Source of the DNA: Acanthochlamys bracteata
Taxonomy: Eukaryota > Streptophyta > Magnoliopsida > Pandanales > Velloziaceae
Assembly (NCBI GenBank): GCA_019914995.1
Contig: CM034136.1
Location: forward strand, 6,463,270-6,527,269
Direction of reading: 5' to 3'
DNA length: 64,000 nt
The notes beneath the pieces were generated by a model, which was not told the origin of the DNA, searched no databases, and saw only the letters and a program-made list of their open reading frames with translations. Position numbers and translations under genes: made by a program. Numbering within the stretch: position 1 is the stretch's first letter; each line of letters begins with the position of its first letter. Below, one piece after another: positions 1 to 11,272 of the stretch.

Positions 1-1090
1 ATGAATTAAACAAAAAATATGATATATTATTATCTTGATATAGTAAGAAGATTAATCTCTTATCTAATGCTTAGATTATCACGCTTAGAGACATGATGAT
101 GTTTTGCTTATGGATATGAATCATACTTAGCCAAAATTACTATTTCAACTAAAAGGCAAATGCAATTTCTCAAATAATTGACTATCCATGTTTCATATGC
201 TACGAATTAAAATTTTAATTAAAGCTTTGTTTATTGGAAACAACATATATATTTTTTCTTCAAATCTATCAAAAACTTAAATGTTCTTTTACATCGTCAA
301 GAAACCTCTGACATATTTTGATTAAAACAAGTTTTGAAGTCGACCCGTTATTAATGTTTTCGTTAAACATATACCCATAGTATAATAATAATTATTTTGA
401 TTATTGATAAAAACCTTATTAATTAAAAGAAAAGCTTGCGATGGGAAGCGGACGTTGTTATTACGACGAAATTTGAGAGCGACGTTGTCTCCTGTAATTA
501 AATGATAAATAAAATTTTGGATTTTTATCGGTTCCTTCGCGATTGGGTTAATTATATTGAGTCAATGTTTGTTTGGATCAAATTTGTTAATGCATGCATA
601 GGTGAGACTTTGCTTCCTTAATTAATTAGACATTTGATGGTGATTAATGATATAGTTTTAAGTTAAATTTAGGCGTAAGCTAAGAGTCATTGTTACAAAC
701 TTCACAATATTACTTCTTAAGTTATTTAAGAAATTAATTCGAGAAGTAAACATGGATCAGAAATTTTGACAGAACAAATAAATTCCAACTAAATTGGTGC
801 AAGATAAAATTGGTTGATAATGCATGTTCACAGTTCAGAATCTTAGTTGGGCCAGCAATTGTCCACAAAAGGCCCACCTAGCATAACGGTCTTCATCTGC
901 ATTTGGAAAAGAACGTACGTACTTCAGACTTCAAACTAATTAACACGCTTGAGAAATGCAATAGAAGAACAAGGGAAATCTAAAAAGATTAGGCGTGAGC
1001 TTATATATTCTTGAGCAACTATTCAGGACCTATTGAAGGTTGGCACTGAGTGTATACCAAAAATTTTTGGAACCACTTGGGGGTTCTTGA

Positions 1091-1344
1091 TTGGAGCTGA
1101 GCGTTTGGAATTGCTTATGAAATAAAAAGGTATTTTTATTTTTTTTGAAAAATAAGTTTTATTTTTTTTACTTCTAAAAAAATAATAAAAATATATAATA
1201 AAAAGATCTCCTTACGTAAAATTTTTCTACACTTTCTAAATTTTTAAATAAATTTTTTAATATTTATAAAATATGTATTGAAAAATATGAAATAAAAAAA
1301 AATTGAAAAGAAGTTTTTGGTAAGCAATCCCCAAACAGCTCCAA
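1091..1344. mobile_element. MITE-like AT-rich element with terminal inverted repeats
   Basis: The left end reads GGAGCTGAGCGTTTGGAATT followed by GCTTA. The reverse complement of the right end reads GGAGCTGTTTGGGGATT followed by GCTTA. The interior is nearly pure A/T with no reading frame. This is the form of a small non-autonomous DNA transposon. Relatives with GTTTGG-type ends recur across the window. I see no clear target-site duplication, so exact borders are uncertain. Confidence 0.5.
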
Positions 1345-1594
1345 AGTAGTATCTCTTTGGTTAATAAGATCCAAAAAGATTACAGATCTCACAGATCCGT
1401 AATAGATATATATAGATTAATAAAATGTCTAATATTTTTTTATCCGGAGAATTAATAGAATTCTTGGAGTGGAACGAGCACGGCGTGCTTTAGATCAAGC
1501 GATCTATTATCGGACAATATTATTGGGAATAACGAGAGTATATCTAAATACTCAAAGTTTCATATCTGTAGCTAGTTTTTAAGAAACCGTTTAG

Positions 1595-1768
1595 AGCGTG
1601 TTGATTTACGGTACAAATTTTATTTTTTTAATTTATTTTTTAATATAAAATAAATAAAATTTTTTAAATAATTTTTTAAATTTTAATTTTAAAACTTATT
1701 AATAATACAAAATTAATATAAAAATTTTATTTTTGAAATTCAAATTTATTTCAAGTTAAACACCCTTG
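1595..1768. mobile_element. MITE-like element related to the one at 19530
   Basis: The ends begin GCGTGTTGATT on the left and GGGTGTTTAACTTG on the right (reverse complement). The AT-rich body contains a stretch reading TTAAAACTTATTA that is close to one in the element at 19530-19790. No coding capacity is visible. Borders are approximate. Confidence 0.35.
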
Positions 1769-2520
1769 GCAAAAGCTGCTCTACGAGGTAGAGTATTGAT
1801 TGGTAGAATCTGCTTCTGCGTATTGTTGCTGCATTTTATCTTGCCACTGAATAATTTGTCTGCTAGATGTTTGTTTCCGGTACATGATTTATTCCGGTTG
1901 TCAACAAAAACTAATGACTGGCACTGATAAACTTACGCCAAAATTCTAACAAACTAATTTTATAAGAAATAAACTATAGGTAATGATATTAAGAAATACT
2001 CACCTAAGATTTTCAGCTACTCCCATTTTCCAGGTGATCACCAGAGATTACTCAAGTTGTCCCAAGTTCTGCCATGGCTAAAACAAAGGTTTTTACCCCT
2101 TGAGGTACTTGAGACTCTGTAGAGAAAATGAATCAATCATCCAGTAGGAACTAATCATAAAAATGTAGAGAAAAGTTAAGGTATGCGTCAACGTTTTGAG
2201 AGATGGTGATGTAAATTTATCCGTAAACCAGTTGCCTCATGTAGAATTCATAATTGTGACCTTATCATAAATGTTTAGGTACTAATCATACCCATACCCA
2301 TAAATGTGATATTTCTAGTTATTTTTGGCTTGCAATACACAAATAATTGAAGGATTTCTTTTTTCTGTTGCATTCAAGCATACACCTTATCGCAAAATTT
2401 CAGAAATCTTTAAAACTTTAATGCATACCTTATCATATATGTCAGTTAGTGGTCTGTTCAAGACTTTAGTTTGATGAGGAAGTGTGGGCAAGAAGGAAGT
2501 TAGTTGCTTTCTCCAAAGGG

Positions 2521-2776
2521 GCGTTTGGAATTGTGTTCTCAAACTCTTTTTTTTAATTTTAATTTATATTTTTTTAATATATTTTTTTATAAATATTTAA
2601 AAATTTTATTTAAAAATTAGAAAATATAAAAAAAATTTACATAATAAAATTTTTTTATTATATATTTTTATTATTTTTTAAAAAATAAAAAATAAAACTT
2701 ATTTTTTAAAAAAACTAAAAATATTATTTTATTTTAAAAAAAATTCTATTTTATAAATATTTTTAAATACTCCGAA
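2521..2776. mobile_element. Degenerate GTTTGG-family AT-rich element
   Basis: It opens with GGGCGTTTGGAATTG, matching the family start seen at 1101, and continues as about 240 bp of almost pure A/T. The right terminal repeat is not recognisable, so this is either a decayed or a truncated copy. Confidence 0.3.
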
Positions 2777-3559
2777 AAAAGGTCTACTAACTAAATTAAA
2801 GGTTCCCTTCAAATTAAAGGCCACTCCTAAATTTTGAAAACTACTTTTTAATTTGTAGCACATAAAGCAACGGCATACGGTGCTTCCAAACCTTATCGGC
2901 GAACGTCATATATATTCCCTCCATCCCTATTATTATTTTTATATATCCTTTCATATCCACTCTACTTCATATTTTCGTCATAATATTTATATACAAGTTG
3001 AATCCTAAAAATCTAAAATTAATTTTATTTAAAAAAATTATTTTAAACACTTTTAAATATCTCCGACTCAATACGAACAATAATGGAACTTTATTTCAAG
3101 AACATATTTTAAATATTTGTAATTTTAATTTTTCTGTCAGAATAGTTATTTCGAATAGTTCACGTATTTTAGTGTTACAGGGAATTCAAACTTCACTTTC
3201 TTGTAGATTTTTATTTTCAAAAACAATTAAACTTAACTTTCAATTCACTTTTAAAAATATGAAAAATAAACTTTAATTTTAACCTATTTTTAAACAAAAT
3301 TAAAATATAAAATCTAAACTTCACTTCTAACAAACTTCAAAAAATACTTCAAATATAAAAATTTAACCCCGATTCTAATTTATAATTTAATAAATTATAT
3401 TTCTCACTTTCCATATTCGTGAAAATCACTTCAATCTATTTGAATCACGCCCTAAATAAAACAAGCAAAAACAAAAAAATCTTAGAAGAGCCTTCTAGCT
3501 AGCTACAAATACTCTTCTTTAAAGACGTACTATAGCAAAAACAATAAGAAGCAAAACCG

Positions 3560-3672
3560 ATACTGCTCTCATTGATACATACATATACTCTTATTAAAAA
3601 ATGTAAAAATATACATATACTCTTATTAAAAATACTGCTCTCATCGATACATACATATACTCTTATTAAAAA
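3560..3672. repeat. Imperfect direct repeat, about 40-bp unit
   Basis: A unit starting TACTGCTCTCAT and ending CTCTTATTAAAAA occurs at about 3560-3600 and again at about 3633-3671, with one T/C difference. A partial copy of its right half lies between them, at about 3611-3632. This is a local tandem duplication in non-coding DNA. Confidence 0.75.
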
Positions 3673-3716
3673 TATGCAGGTAAAGAAATTATTATTTGCT
3701 CTCCGTTGATGTTTTA

Positions 3717-3905
3717 AGAGTGTTTAAAAGTGTTTATAAAATAGGTTTTTTTGAAATGAGTAAATTTTTCTATATGTAAAATATGTAATAAAAAGTCTCA
3801 CTACATAAATATTTTTAAAAATTTTTAAATATTTATAAAATATATATTAAAAAATATTAAATAAAAATTTGAAAAATTATTTTTTCGGTAAGCTAAATCA
3901 AACAA
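3717..3905. mobile_element. AT-rich MITE-like element
   Basis: It begins GTGTTTAAAAGTGTTTATAA and ends in a sequence whose reverse complement has the weakly matching TTGTTTGATTTAGCTTACC. The body resembles the copies at 1091 and 51622. Terminal repeats are imperfect and borders are approximate. Confidence 0.35.
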
Positions 3906-4878
3906 AATCACTGCAACATGACATTCTCGCTCCACACATTTATTATCACTACAAATTAAATCAATATTTCTCTTTTATCTAGTCATATTGTTATCTCTTT
4001 GAAAATAATATATACAGCACGTACGTACGTGACAGTTTGTTTATGAAATCGATATCGATACGTGTTCAAATTCAGAATCCTTAATCAATACGTGAAAAAG
4101 TACAACCAAGTATGTCGGTTTAGCTACAAATATTATCTTTATTTGTGTCCTTAATCAATAGGCGCGCATTAATTTCTTTGAGAAATATTATCTCGCTGCA
4201 TTATATACACTGTTTGAATATTAAAAATAATAAAGTAAGAACTTTATATACTTATATAAAAATTTCATAAGATCTTGCAGATTCATGTTCTGAACAGGAG
4301 TTGCTTTTATTTTCTGAAAGCATTAGTGGAACAAATTAACCTCCGGAAATTATATGCAAGTTCTAGAGATGAGTAGTTAAATTGTCGTTAGCTAGCTTGC
4401 TTCTATGAACAAGCAACTCTAATAATGCTTTAAGCTAAAAGGGATAATCAAACTAAAACATTTCTAATGTATCGCTAATGCAAACAAAATATGTACATCA
4501 AATATTAATTGAGACCCATCTCTCTATATATATTAACAATCCAGAACCACTTGTTAATAATCCACTATTCAGAATATATAGATAAATTCAATCATGCATT
4601 TAAATTATTTTACATCTTTTTATCTTCATGCACTTTTGTTTCACATTGTTAACTAATAAGGAAAAATGAATGAAACTACAAGGAAAAGAAAAGAGAGCCA
4701 AAACAAAACACTGCAAGAGAGGAAAATATAAAAATAATTGTTATATTAATAAAGAATAATGAAGTGCTGGATAGGTAGCTCCTTGTGTGTTGTGTTGTTT
4801 TATGGATCAGTGAGAACCAAAAACAAATAGCATAACCTGCATGAAAAAGTAATATAGCAAACGTACCTCATCTTTACG

Positions 4879-5853
4879 CTACAATTTCTTTTCAGCGAGC
4901 CTGGTGAGGATGGCAGTGATCAGATCGTGCCGCCGTTCAGCTCGTTCTTCTTCCCTTGATCGTCGTTCTTCTTCCCTCGCTCGCCATTGCTCTTCCATTG
5001 TAATCCTTTCTTGTTGGATTGCATGCATGGTTCTTCTCCAGTGTTCTTCTTGCAACCTTCTGTCATTCTCCCTTCTCTCCCATTCCCTAAGACATCTTTC
5101 GTCCATCTCTGCTCGCCATTTTATAATCTTCCTCAACGCATTCTTCACCGATGATGATGTCTTCGATTCTTCCCCATGTCCTCGTTTTCTCCTTCTTTTT
5201 TTGCTTTTCTTCTTCCCCATGATTGTCTCTTGTTCTTCTTCTTCATCTTCTTCTCTTTGCATTTCTTCTTCCTCTTCTTCGGAGTAGTGCTCTTCGGTCT
5301 CTGCTGGCGCGTGTTCCCCTTTGTCTTCTTCGAAACTAAGCAACCGTTCCATTCTACCAGAAAATATGCGCTGCATCTCTTCCTGAAAAGGAAATTGCTT
5401 ACTTGTCTCTGCCTCAATTTCTTCACTCCCCTATAGAATACCATGAAAACGATCAATCAAATCAATCAATTTGATGCTAGTTTAGAAAAAAGAGAGATGC
5501 AAGTAATTAACAGGCATTGATCGATCGAGGAAGTCGAACAAAACCTTGAATCTGGTGAGTAGATTTTTCCACTTAGACTTGCACTGATCTGGAGTTCTAG
5601 GAAAACCTTTAGCATGCATACGAGAAGAAACAGAATCCCAAAGAAGTTTATTCCGTTTCGTCTCGAGAAAACTCGCGTCGAGCTCCGCCCTAATGGCAAG
5701 CAACTCTGCCGTCTCCGCTTGCGACCATTGCGGTACTCTCTCCAGCCCCACCAACGCTGTTTTTATCGTCTGTTGCTGAGGTTGTCGCTGGTCGGGGGGG
5801 TTAATCTTCTTGCTGATATAAGGCTTGTTGAATCCTTGTTGATGTGGATCCAT
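4879..5853 (-). CDS. Trihelix transcription factor, GT-3a/GT-3b type
   Basis: Two exons, 5853-5545 and 5430-4879, joined by a 114-bp phase-0 GT-AG intron, give 286 residues. Residues about 41-103 form the trihelix (GT) DNA-binding domain with the three spaced tryptophans, W43, W72 and W95, that build its hydrophobic core. The first residues of exon 2 run GSEEIEAETS and QFPFQEEM, which is typical of the GT-3 clade. An acidic Glu-rich block and a Lys/Arg cluster (GKKKSKKRRRKRG, a likely nuclear signal) follow. The C-terminus is a long Arg/Glu-rich coiled coil. GT-3 proteins bind GT elements in promoters, and GT-3b is known for induction by calcium, salt and pathogens. The ATG at 5853 is the first in frame and gives the expected start. 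Assignment to 3a versus 3b is not possible by eye. Confidence 0.9.
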
Positions 5854-6475
5854 TGCTAACTAGTAAAGTGCAACGAATCGAAGTGAGTAGAGAAAGAAAG
5901 AAAATCGATTCAAGGAAAATCGAAAGAGAGATGATTTGTGTGGGACAGTGGAGAAAAGAAAGAAAAGAAACTATCGATAATCTGTCAACGCGGAAACGGC
6001 TTGCATTCCCATTTGCTTTCTAATTTTTATTATTAATGTTATTATCTTTGTCGTTCAATTTCGTTTTCTGTGATGCGCGCTCGCCTACGTGTGATTAGCG
6101 TCACCATTACGCCACCACCTGCTTTTCGTTGCCCGGTACCTTAACGGACTTGTACTTAACCCGTTAACTACCATGTTTCTTTCTTTCAGATAAACTGATG
6201 GATATTAGTTAATGGGTTTAGTTGGACGTAGATTGGACCCGTTTGATGACTTGGTTTGGTGGTGATAAACATGAGAAGTTAAAAATGTGAATGAATTTGG
6301 AAATTAAAGCAAGTTTTTGTGTTTATACTTTGTATCCTCTAGAGGGATCCAGATTGGGACCCATGATAACGTTGAATTTCATGTACGGTGAGGTACTTGA
6401 ACATGAATATAATGCATTTTAGAGTTTGTTTATTTTTTTTCTTTTACTGCTGATGAATAAATGAGAGAGATTGAT

Positions 6476-6763
6476 TTGTTTTGGAATCGCTTATAAAATA
6501 AAATTTTTTTAAAATAAAAAATAATTTTATTTTTTTAAAAATTAGGTTTTTTTTTAAATAAAAATATTTTTATTTTTAAAAAAAAATTAGGTTTTTTTTA
6601 AAAAATAAAAATATATAATAAAAAATTTTATTATATAAAATTTTTTTATATTTTTTAAATTTTTAATAAAATTTTTAAATATTTATAAAAATATATATTA
6701 AAAAATATAAAATATAAAATAAAAAATTTCGTAAAAAAAAAAAAAAACAAACACACCCTCTAA
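6476..6763. mobile_element. AT-rich MITE-like element
   Basis: The left end, TTTTGGAATCGCTTATAAAA, is close to the family start at 1101 and 51622. The right end, in reverse complement, is GGTGTGTTTG followed by a poly-T run. The interior is simple A/T sequence with TTTTTAAAA blocks. There is no coding capacity. Confidence 0.4.
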
Positions 6764-7963
6764 TAGTCAGTGTTGTCAGAAGATTCGTTGAATTCCTTCG
6801 TCTGACGTGGCAAGTCGGTGGCATACGATTTTGTTTGAATAGAAGTTTAGTCCAATGTTTTGCTAATTTATAATTTTATTTTCACTTAATATTTATTATA
6901 ATTTTTTTATTTTTAAAATAAAATAAAAATTTTTATACCGTAATAATTTTATTAATTATTTTTAATAAAAACTCATAAATATTCTAAAGTGCATTTAGTA
7001 ATACTATTGTAACGGCTGTAAAAAACAGTAGTGGAGATTCGCAAGAAAAGATTTAATTAATAGAATAACTTGATTAGGACTTAAGATTAGATATGCTTAA
7101 CGGCGAAGAAATAAATTGTATTATTGCATATTTTAAATATTCGTAATTAAATTTTATAAAATTAAAAAATTAAAATTAAAATTTTTTTGAAAAATAAAAT
7201 AAAAATAGAGTTTAGTATTTATATTTTAATAGTTTTTAAAAATATAATTATATTAAAAAATATATAAATAAAAAATTAAAATTAAAATTATATATTATAC
7301 AAATAAAATTTTAAATATTTTGTATAATTAAATATTTAAATTATTCAGAATTTTAATTGAAATCCGCATTTAGTAACCCATACTTGGTCTAGACAGCTGC
7401 CTTTGAAGAGCTGTCTTAAGACTGACCACTTGGGAGTTGGAGATTGTGTTTGAGATTTTATTTGAATAAAAAAGAACGAAGGAAAAATTAAATGAGAATA
7501 AGAAGAGAACAAAATGATGGAATTGAATTTGTGAGGATCAAATCTTTTTGGATTAGCGGCTCAGCATGGCAGTATCTTATATATAATTTAAATAATACCA
7601 CATGTCATTTACTTAATTAGGTAATCTTAAATATAATTTAACTAGTTAAACATATTATGTAGCTAAACGTCACATAGTTAACTTCGACGCAGCAGTTGTT
7701 TATGAAATGTATCATAATTTTTTCATGATTAATAATTTGGTTCCATGTATCAAATTTAAGCTGCTGAAAACTTTGTTGTAAATGGACTTGGTTGGTATGA
7801 TGTCAGTAGACCCATTACGAAAAAAAATCCGTTCCAGCTCAATCTCAAAAGAAGTAGGCCGTATCCATTCGCGGCCCATGGTTAGTTGCTGGCTAGTCCA
7901 ATCACAGCTCTGTCTCAAGCCCAAAAAAAGCTTGGAGTTTTCTCCCAGGTACAGTCCATGGCG

Positions 7964-8113
7964 TTTGGAAGATATTTCTGAATTCTGAAAGCAAAAATAT
8001 ATTTATCTTATTTATAAAAAATAAATTTATTTTTATAAATTATAAAACATAATATAATTCAAAATTTAAAAAGTAATAAGAAATTTTTTGAATAAGTGTT
8101 ATCAAACAATTCC
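7964..8113. mobile_element. Short AT-rich MITE-like element
   Basis: The left end is GCGTTTGGAAGATATTTCTG. The right end in reverse complement is ATTGTTTGATAACACTTATT. The AT-only body matches the other copies in character. Borders are approximate. Confidence 0.35.
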
Positions 8114-9302
8114 TAGATTCATTTTCAAAAAAGCTGTTTTACATTTCATTTCAGAAATATAAAATTAAAAATTTATAAAATTATAAATATTTATTAAGAA
8201 ATATAAAATAAAAATAAAATTATTGAAACGTATTTGCAAAATCGTGCCGCAGGAATTTGATTCATAATCCGAAAAGAAAAAAAGGAAGGTAGATAACAAA
8301 CAATCAATCATATACCTAACTGTAGACGATAATTCACACAAAATTGATAACTGTTAGGATAATATAATAAATTAAAAAATAACAAATTCGAAGAAACACA
8401 CAATATTGATTTTTTATTTCTCTAAGTTCTTTTTATAAAAGAAACAAAGAAACAATTGTACTTATAGACCTTTCAACTACAAGATAATAAAAAAATATAG
8501 ATAAATCATATAAAAAATATTGTAAAAAAAAGAGCTAAATTTTTTCTAATATAATAGAGAACTGTACAAGGAGACCACAAAACAAAAACCAAAATCAAAC
8601 CAAAGTTCCCATCTCTGTTCGCAAAAATTTCCATCCCTACTTCCGGATTGAAAGCTCTCTCTCACACGCATAATGCATACATCAACCATCAAACAAATCG
8701 TGATGTGCGAATGAAACCAAATGCTACCCCAATTTTCAAATTTGAATTCCCCACATGTTTGTATAACAACTATTAAACTAAGTTAATATCCACAGCGTTG
8801 AATTTAACTAAACAATTAATAAAACTCTACCTGCAATCCTGCATGTTCATGTCTTTTTACCACTTCATCCTTGCCAAAGTAAACAATTTCATTAATTAAT
8901 TATTCGTTTGATAAGAAGATTTGTTTTCTCGGTTAAATAATCACTGAAGAGAATTAGAATCACTCTTTTATCTGTCACGTTTGTGAGAAATTTCATGCGC
9001 GGTAATGGGTTTCTCCAAGTCCATGCATGTCGCCTTCGCCAGCCACGCTCAACAACAGCACAAACAGAAACGAACTGTGTTTTTATTCGAAATATTAAAA
9101 TCAACAAACAGAATTCCAAACAGAGCACTCCTCCATCTTCGTAATCAACCCCATCTTTCCACATTTCCATCACGTTTCTATAAACATCTCTTTCACTAGC
9201 ACTCAAAATTTTCTCCATTAACATTATTATCTCAACACACCTCCGCCTTCATCTCGTTCATTCCGGTTCACACTTTCATTCAGAATCATACCATTGCATT
9301 TC

Positions 9303-11272
9303 ATGGATTCATTGAAAGAATGGCCGCAGCCGATTGTCCGAGTCCAAGCTGTTTCAGAAAGCGGCGTAACTGTTATCCCCGACAGATACATAAAGCCGCC
9401 ATCACAACGACCGTGCCGTACTAGTACTTCAACGGAGTCGGAGCTATGCATTCCGGTCATCGATCTCGGTAAACTAGACAGTTTACATGATACGGTGACG
9501 GTGAAGGAGGTGGCAAAGGCAAGCAGAGAGTGGGGTTTCTTTCAAGTGGTGAATCATGGAGTTAGCCATGAGGTAATGGATAGAATCATGGAGGCATGGA
9601 AAGAGTTCTTTCACTCTCCCATGGAAGAGAAACAGGTTTACGCGAATTCTCCAAAGACTTATGAAGGTTACGGTAGCCGGCTTGGGATCGAGAAAGGCGC
9701 CATTCTTGACTGGGGTGACTACTTCTTCCTCCACCTTCTCCCTCAATCACTCAAGAAAACAAACAAATGGCCACATATTCCTTCCAACTTGAAGTATGTC
9801 TACAAAATCTGCTGTTGTTAATTTACACGAAAAGCTAGTTTTTAAAGGAGCGTATATAACATACTGATCTTGTGCTTGTCCTGAAAAACATGCAGGGATA
9901 CAGTGGAAGAGTATGGAAGAGAGGTGGTGGAGATGTGTGGGAAGCTGCTGAAGGTTCTGTCATTAGGACTGGGACTTGATGAAGACTACTTCATGCAGGC
10001 GTTTGGTAGAGATGGCATTGGAGCTTGCACGAGAACAAACTACTACCCTAAGTGCCCGCAGCCGGAGTTAACGTTGGGTTTGTCGTCGCACTCTGATCCC
10101 GGTGGGATGACGGCGTTGCTTGCCGACAGTAGGGTGAAGGGTTTACAGGTTAGGAAGGGTGATAACTGGGTCACTGTCCAACCATTGCCTCATGCTTTCA
10201 TTATCAACATTGGTGATCAAATTCAGGTTCCTTCTTTTATTTTTTTTGTCAATTTACATATTCTTCTCTTTTGTCTTTTTCTAAACCGTGTTAAGGAACT
10301 GTATCTGTTCAATTAAGCCGCTAAAATCGGAAAGCTTAAACTGGAAGTCCCTTCTTTTTCATCTTCAGAAAAGCTCATGACTTCTAATTTTTAGGCATAT
10401 TTTAAATGCTCTTAATTTTTTTTTTTTCTGTCAAATTTTGAGTTCCGAATAATTTATATATTTAAATTATACAAAAAATTTAGAACTTCACTTTTATATA
10501 CGAAACTTCAGTTCTAACTTTTTTATTTATACATTTTTCAATACAACTATATCTTTCAATTTTCAACACATTTTCAAAATCTATTGAAACAAATACTGAA
10601 CTCCATTTCTACTTTATTTTTCAAAAATCTCTACTTTATATTTTTCACTTTCACGAAACTCAATTACGGGCATCTAAAACACGCACTTTATATATTGGCT
10701 AGTTCAAATTTTCAACCTTTGGAAAAAAAATCAAAATCTAAAATTTGATATCAAAATAAGCTGTTAACGAAACTGACACTAAAACTAAGTCACTATATAA
10801 TATGTGGACTTCATTATTTTCATTAGATAATCTCTTCAACTGTTCAATTCTGGCGGCTAAGTTACCAATTCAATTCCACGTGCCCGATATTTCTTCGCTG
10901 TGTTTTAATGCCCTTCACCTAACTAAAACTATAACTATTGTCATATTTCATGTTTTTTTATATAGAAAACATGAAAAGCATAACAAGATGGGAATGTGAT
11001 TCTGTTAGGTGTTAAGCAATGGGATATACAGAAGTGTAGAGCACAGAGTGACTGCGAATGCGGAAGCTGAGAGGCTGTCCATAGCATTCTTCTACAACCC
11101 TAAGAGCGATCTACCTCTAGGACCTGCACCGGCACTGGTGACTGAAGACCGTCCGGCGATGTATAGGACCATGACATTTGATGAGTACAGGCTTTACATC
11201 CGGTTGCATGGTCCTCAAGGCAAGTCACATGTCGACTCACTCAAGTCCATCGAACGTTGCCTGTCATCGTAG
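9303..11272 (+). CDS. JOX: 2-oxoglutarate/Fe(II) dioxygenase, jasmonate-induced oxygenase (JOX) type
   Basis: Three exons, 9303-9793, 9896-10226 and 11009-11272, give 361 residues with GT-AG introns in phases 2 and 0. The first in-frame ATG is at 9303. The N-terminal DIOX_N part carries PIVRVQAVSESGVTVIP and DRYIKPPSQRP, which are typical of the JOX group. The iron triad is H229, D231 (in SSHSDPGG) and H286 (in VEHRV). The 2-oxoglutarate-binding pair is R296/S298 (ERLS). R210, R335 and R339 sit where the jasmonate-carboxylate-binding arginines of Arabidopsis JOX2 lie, including the spacing of four between the last two. JOX enzymes hydroxylate jasmonic acid to 12-OH-JA and so dampen jasmonate defence signalling. 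The family is otherwise close to anthocyanidin-synthase-like dioxygenases. The 782-bp second intron holds a MITE-like element. Confidence 0.93.
10394..10684. mobile_element. MITE-like element inside JOX intron 2
   Basis: The left end GGCATATTTTAAATGC and the reverse complement of the right end, GCGTGTTTTAGATGC, form an imperfect terminal inverted repeat around about 260 bp of AT-rich non-coding sequence. The interior shares phrases such as TTCAGTTCTAA and TTTCAACACATTTT with 57896-58140, which shows it is a dispersed repeat. It lies well inside the intron and leaves both splice borders intact. Confidence 0.5.

Larger units (their letters stand above)
1..4878. other. AT-rich gene-free region
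   Basis: I see no gene here. Open frames are short, AT-driven and lack recognisable domains; the longest, 2998-3276 on the + strand, is Lys/Asn/Leu/Phe-rich low-complexity sequence. The region holds several small AT-rich transposon-like elements, entered separately, and a direct repeat near 3560-3672. A short GTAC-rich palindromic stretch lies at about 4019-4031. The right end is the 3' flank of the trihelix gene. Confidence 0.7.
5860..9302. other. Intergenic region between divergent genes
   Basis: This is the shared upstream region of the trihelix gene (-) and the dioxygenase gene (+). It is AT-rich, and I see no supported gene. It contains MITE-like elements at 6476-6763 and 7964-8113. A diffuse AT-rich repeat at about 7100-7370 resembles the element in the dioxygenase intron. 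No recognisable regulatory motif stood out. Confidence 0.6.

Noticed and set aside
2998..3276. 92-codon open frame on the + strand
   Set aside because: It is low-complexity Lys/Asn/Phe/Leu sequence typical of AT-rich DNA, starts at a non-ATG codon, and shows no domain.
4904..5287. 127-codon frame antisense to trihelix exon 2
   Set aside because: Its Ser/Leu/Phe/Cys runs are the mirror of the Glu/Arg/Lys-rich coding strand, and the sense exon has clear family similarity.
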